Positions 61,903 to 64,000 of a stretch of DNA of 64,000 nucleotides are shown one piece after another. Below the pieces are notes generated by a model. The model had not been told where the DNA came from and did not search any database. It saw only the letters and a list, made by a program, of their open reading frames with translations. This DNA comes from Microvirga alba (lineage in GTDB: Bacteria > Pseudomonadota > Alphaproteobacteria > Rhizobiales > Beijerinckiaceae). The DNA is taken from NCBI RefSeq assembly GCF_015694465.1, contig NZ_JADQDO010000007.1, forward strand, positions 1 through 64,000, in the 5' to 3' direction. Position 1 is the stretch's first letter. Every line of letters starts with the position of its first letter. The position numbers were made by a program, and so were the translations under genes.

Positions 61903-62871
61903 CTAGGGGAACAGGTCGTAGGGCAACGCGCCAATGCTGATCACGTAGAGAAGCACGGTCAGGGTCGCCATCGAAACAAGCGTTCCGATCAGCACGCAGG
62001 CCGAGGCACGCTCGACCCCGACATTGTACTGGGTCGAGATGACGAAGATGTTCAAGGCGGGCGGAAGCGCCGCCATCGTGATCGCCGCATAGGTCCAGGT
62101 CGGTCCGAAATCGCCGACGGCCGACAGCAGCACCCACACGAAGAGCGGGTGCAGAATCAACTTGATGAAGACGAGCGCCGGAACTTCGCCGGGGATGCGG
62201 AGCAAGGGCCGCATCGCAACCGTCACGCCAAGGATGAACAGGGCACAGGGAGCCGCCGCCCCTGACAGCCAAGTGACCATCTGGTTGAGCGCCACCGGCA
62301 ATTCGAGGTGCAGATAGCTCGCGGAGACGCCCAACGCCGACGCGACGTTGAAGGGGTGCGTCACAACCCTCCAGATAATCCGCCGGATCGTCGCACCGAG
62401 GCTGAGTTTCTCGACCCCGGCGACGGACATGAGAAGCGGCACCAGGGAAAACAGCAGCAGATTGTCGAACACGAAGATCAGTACGACGGGCGCGCTAGCC
62501 GCCTGACCGAGCGCCGCCAGGATCAGCGGCGGCCCCATATAACCGATATTGGAATAAGACCCGGCCACGCCCTGCATGACGGATTGCGGAAGATCCCTGG
62601 TGTGCCGCCATCCGGCAGAAAACGAGAGCACAAACGCGCAGAATGTCGAGAGCGTCGTGGCGGCGACGAATGACCAGTTCGTCAGTTGATCGAGCGGCTT
62701 GTCGGCAATGAGCCGGAAGAACAGGCACGGCAGAGCCACGTAGATGAGGAAGAACTGCATCCAGGCGAGCCCGGATTCGGGTTGTTTGACCATCTTGCCG
62801 CAGAAAAAGCCGAGGCCGATGAGGCCGAAAAAGGGGGCGAGCAGATTGAAAAGCCCGATCAGGTCGGACAT
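61903..62871 (-). CDS. AEC-family transporter (auxin efflux carrier type)
   Basis: This membrane carrier has 322 residues from ATG 62871, with GGAG upstream. About ten hydrophobic segments are seen. The conserved YSNIGYMGPPLILAALG in the middle and the FILGVTVAMRP segment are family features. Bacterial members move malate, malonate or other small acids. It ends 7 bp from the convergent UbiH-family gene. Substrate unknown here. Confidence 0.92.
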   Translation of the reverse strand: MSDLIGLFNLLAPFFGLIGLGFFCGKMVKQPESGLAWMQFFLIYVALPCLFFRLIADKPLDQLTNWSFVAATTLSTFCAFVLSFSAGWRHTRDLPQSVMQGVAGSYSNIGYMGPPLILAALGQAASAPVVLIFVFDNLLLFSLVPLLMSVAGVEKLSLGATIRRIIWRVVTHPFNVASALGVSASYLHLELPVALNQMVTWLSGAAAPCALFILGVTVAMRPLLRIPGEVPALVFIKLILHPLFVWVLLSAVGDFGPTWTYAAITMAALPPALNIFVISTQYNVGVERASACVLIGTLVSMATLTVLLYVISIGALPYDLFP

Positions 62872-63082
62872 CGCGGGCTCCGAGGACGCGGAAAACGGGG
62901 GCAAGCTCTTCTGCCAAGCTTCCCACGATGGGACAATCCCGCCTGTCGGGAGCCTCCTAGTCCGAAAACGCAACACTCCTTCAGCGAAATCCGCCGCTTC
63001 CCCGCGATCTCTCGATTGTGACGTGGTGTCATTTGGAGATGGCGGCCCCGATCGCTATATGCGGGTTTAGGAGTGCATCCCC

Positions 63083-63412
63083 ATGAAAGCGAGTTCAGCC
63101 AAATTCTCGATCGGCCAAGTGGTCAGGCACCGGTTATTTGAATTCCGGGGGCTGATTTTCGATGTCGACCCCGAATTCGACAACACGGAGGAGTGGTGGC
63201 TCGCGATCCCCGAAGAGATTCGGCCTCCCAAGGAGCAGCCGTTCTATCATCTCTTCGCCGAGAATGCCGAAACCGAGTATATCGCCTACGTTTCCGAGCA
63301 AAACCTTCTTCTCGATCACTCGAGCGAGCCGCTGCGCAATCCCTTGATCGGAGAAATGTTCACCTTGGATCAAAGCGGCCTGTACCGCGCCAAGCCGATC
63401 CTTACGAACTAG
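63083..63412 (+). CDS. hspQ: Heat shock protein HspQ
   Basis: This 109-residue small hemimethylated-DNA-binding/HspQ family protein acts as a heat-shock factor and a Lon specificity enhancer in E. coli. It contains KFSIGQVVRHRLFEFRG near the start, DVDPEF, and the C-terminal PFYHLFAE and AYVSEQNLL segments, normal in order and length. ATG 63083 has GGAG-like purines upstream. A palindromic repeat follows its stop. Confidence 0.93.
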   Translation: MKASSAKFSIGQVVRHRLFEFRGLIFDVDPEFDNTEEWWLAIPEEIRPPKEQPFYHLFAENAETEYIAYVSEQNLLLDHSSEPLRNPLIGEMFTLDQSGLYRAKPILTN

Positions 63413-63462
63413 AGCATCTTCCGCGCAAGCGGGAACCGGTTCTGCGTGAGAACGCGCTCTTG
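63411..63462. repeat. Intergenic palindromic repeat
   Basis: The element runs from TAGAGCATCTTCCGCGC through GGGAACCGGTTC to GAACGCGCTCT. It is a rhizobial-type intergenic palindrome related to the copies at 16706 and 21802. It starts at the hspQ stop codon. Confidence 0.55.
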
Positions 63463-63495
63463 AAAACGAAAACGCCGGGCGTTGAGCCCGGCGTT
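63461..63495 (-). terminator. Terminator of the IalB-family gene
   Basis: A perfect 10-bp stem, AACGCCGGGC (63471-63480) with GCCCGGCGTT (63486-63495), is followed on the minus strand by TTTTCGTTTT. It lies 25 bp after the IalB stop, and may also end hspQ transcription. Confidence 0.85.
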
Positions 63496-63519
63496 TGTCA
63501 TCTGATCTGGAAGTCGAGC

Positions 63520-64000
63520 TCAGGGCTTCGGAGCGGCCGGAGCTGCGCCCGCCGGAGCGGCAGAATTTCCGAGCTGCTTACGGAGTTCCTCGCTCTTCTT
63601 CTCGAGTTCTTCCTGAAGCTTCTTCTGCTGCTCTTCGAGCACCTTCGGGTCGATCGCCGGGCCGTCGAAAGCCTTGCCGAAGCCGGCGGCGGGAACCGCG
63701 AAGGTTACCAGGCGGCCAGCCTGATTCTGCACGCTGACGTTCAAGGAAGAGCCCTTCTTGAGGGCGGCGATGAAGTCGTCCTTCACCGGAGCTTCAGCAA
63801 AGCAGCCGTTGGGGAAGCAGACCGCGTATTTGCCGTCGGTCGGCTGGCCCTGGTCAACCGCGAAGCGGATGCCGGGCTGCAGGAGCAGACCGAGCGGCAT
63901 CAGGAAGCGCACGATCTTCTGCGCCTGCTGGCCCTTCACGTCGTAGAGGGCCACGGCGAGGACGGGCTGGCCCTGATCCGACACGAAGTCGCGGGTGGTG
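63520..64000 (-). CDS. Invasion-associated locus B (IalB) family protein, 3' part
   Basis: About 160 residues of the C-terminal part lie in the window; the start is beyond 64000. The sequence reads in through TTRDFVSDQGQPVLAVAL and continues with MPLGLLLQPGIRF, CFPNGCFAEA and an Ala/Gly-rich beta core, as in IalB proteins. The final 60 residues form a charged coiled coil (LEEQQKKLQEELEKK) and an Ala/Pro-rich tail. IalB-type proteins are periplasmic in known cases and of uncertain function. A terminator follows. Confidence 0.9.
   Translation of the reverse strand, partial: TTRDFVSDQGQPVLAVALYDVKGQQAQKIVRFLMPLGLLLQPGIRFAVDQGQPTDGKYAVCFPNGCFAEAPVKDDFIAALKKGSSLNVSVQNQAGRLVTFAVPAAGFGKAFDGPAIDPKVLEEQQKKLQEELEKKSEELRKQLGNSAAPAGAAPAAPKP

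Noticed and set aside
1..64000. CRISPR arrays, tRNA or rRNA genes, and complete insertion sequences
   Set aside because: No regularly spaced repeat series, no cloverleaf-like sequence and no transposase frame was found by reading the intergenic regions.

Overview
The window is a gene-dense, GC-rich (low-to-mid 60s % by eye) bacterial chromosome segment. Gene content points to an alphaproteobacterium of the order Hyphomicrobiales (Rhizobiales), perhaps a Microvirga/Methylobacterium-type lineage. The clues are an fdsGBA-type formate dehydrogenase, an IalB-family protein, HspQ, a short PAS_5-type protein, a PhaI-type phasin and rhizobial-style intergenic palindromes. The genus is an inference. 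I saw no tRNA, rRNA, CRISPR array or intact insertion sequence; only the left edge carries a possible IS-end remnant.

Layout. 1-6080: a small membrane protein and a soluble NAD-dependent formate dehydrogenase operon on the minus strand (fdsG-fdsB-fdsA-fdsD, without the usual fdsC/fdhD). 6081-15196: a compact neutral-lipid locus holding a long-chain acyl-CoA ligase, a two-domain fatty acyl-CoA reductase, a phasin, a patatin-type lipase, a WS/DGAT acyltransferase and an AlkJ-like GMC alcohol dehydrogenase. Together these could activate, reduce, esterify, coat, release and re-oxidise fatty acids and alcohols, as in wax-ester or triacylglycerol storage. 15464-17264: two convergent DUF937-type proteins. 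17627-21804: an exported sulfatase with an unusual active-site motif, followed by an octaheme cytochrome with a TPR tail. 21874-23118: an MFS transporter.

23276-35005: a complete reductive pyrimidine catabolism set (preT, preA, dihydropyrimidinase, ureidopropionase, beta-alanine-type transaminase), a dedicated NMT1-type ABC transporter and a RutR-like TetR regulator. A near-perfect RutR-type operator lies upstream of preT. 35290-38757: a metal-resistance locus with a small HMA protein, a MerR regulator and a Zn/Cd/Pb-type P1B ATPase carrying two near-identical HMA domains. The ATPase promoter has the 19-bp spacer typical of MerR control.

38897-53430: carbohydrate and central carbon genes. 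These are PEP synthase, glucokinase, a GH3 beta-glucosidase, a YddA-type ABC exporter, a GH144/PF10091-like enzyme, a GH15 glucoamylase, a PfkB kinase, a PAS protein, a D-lactate dehydrogenase and an MFS transporter. 53755-64000: rimO, pncA, a BMP-type (nucleoside-class) ABC transporter, a UbiH-family hydroxylase, an AEC transporter, hspQ and the 3' part of an IalB-family gene that runs off the window.

The parts most worth a second look are the lipid locus, the sulfatase/octaheme-TPR pair, the RutR-type operator and the glucan cluster.
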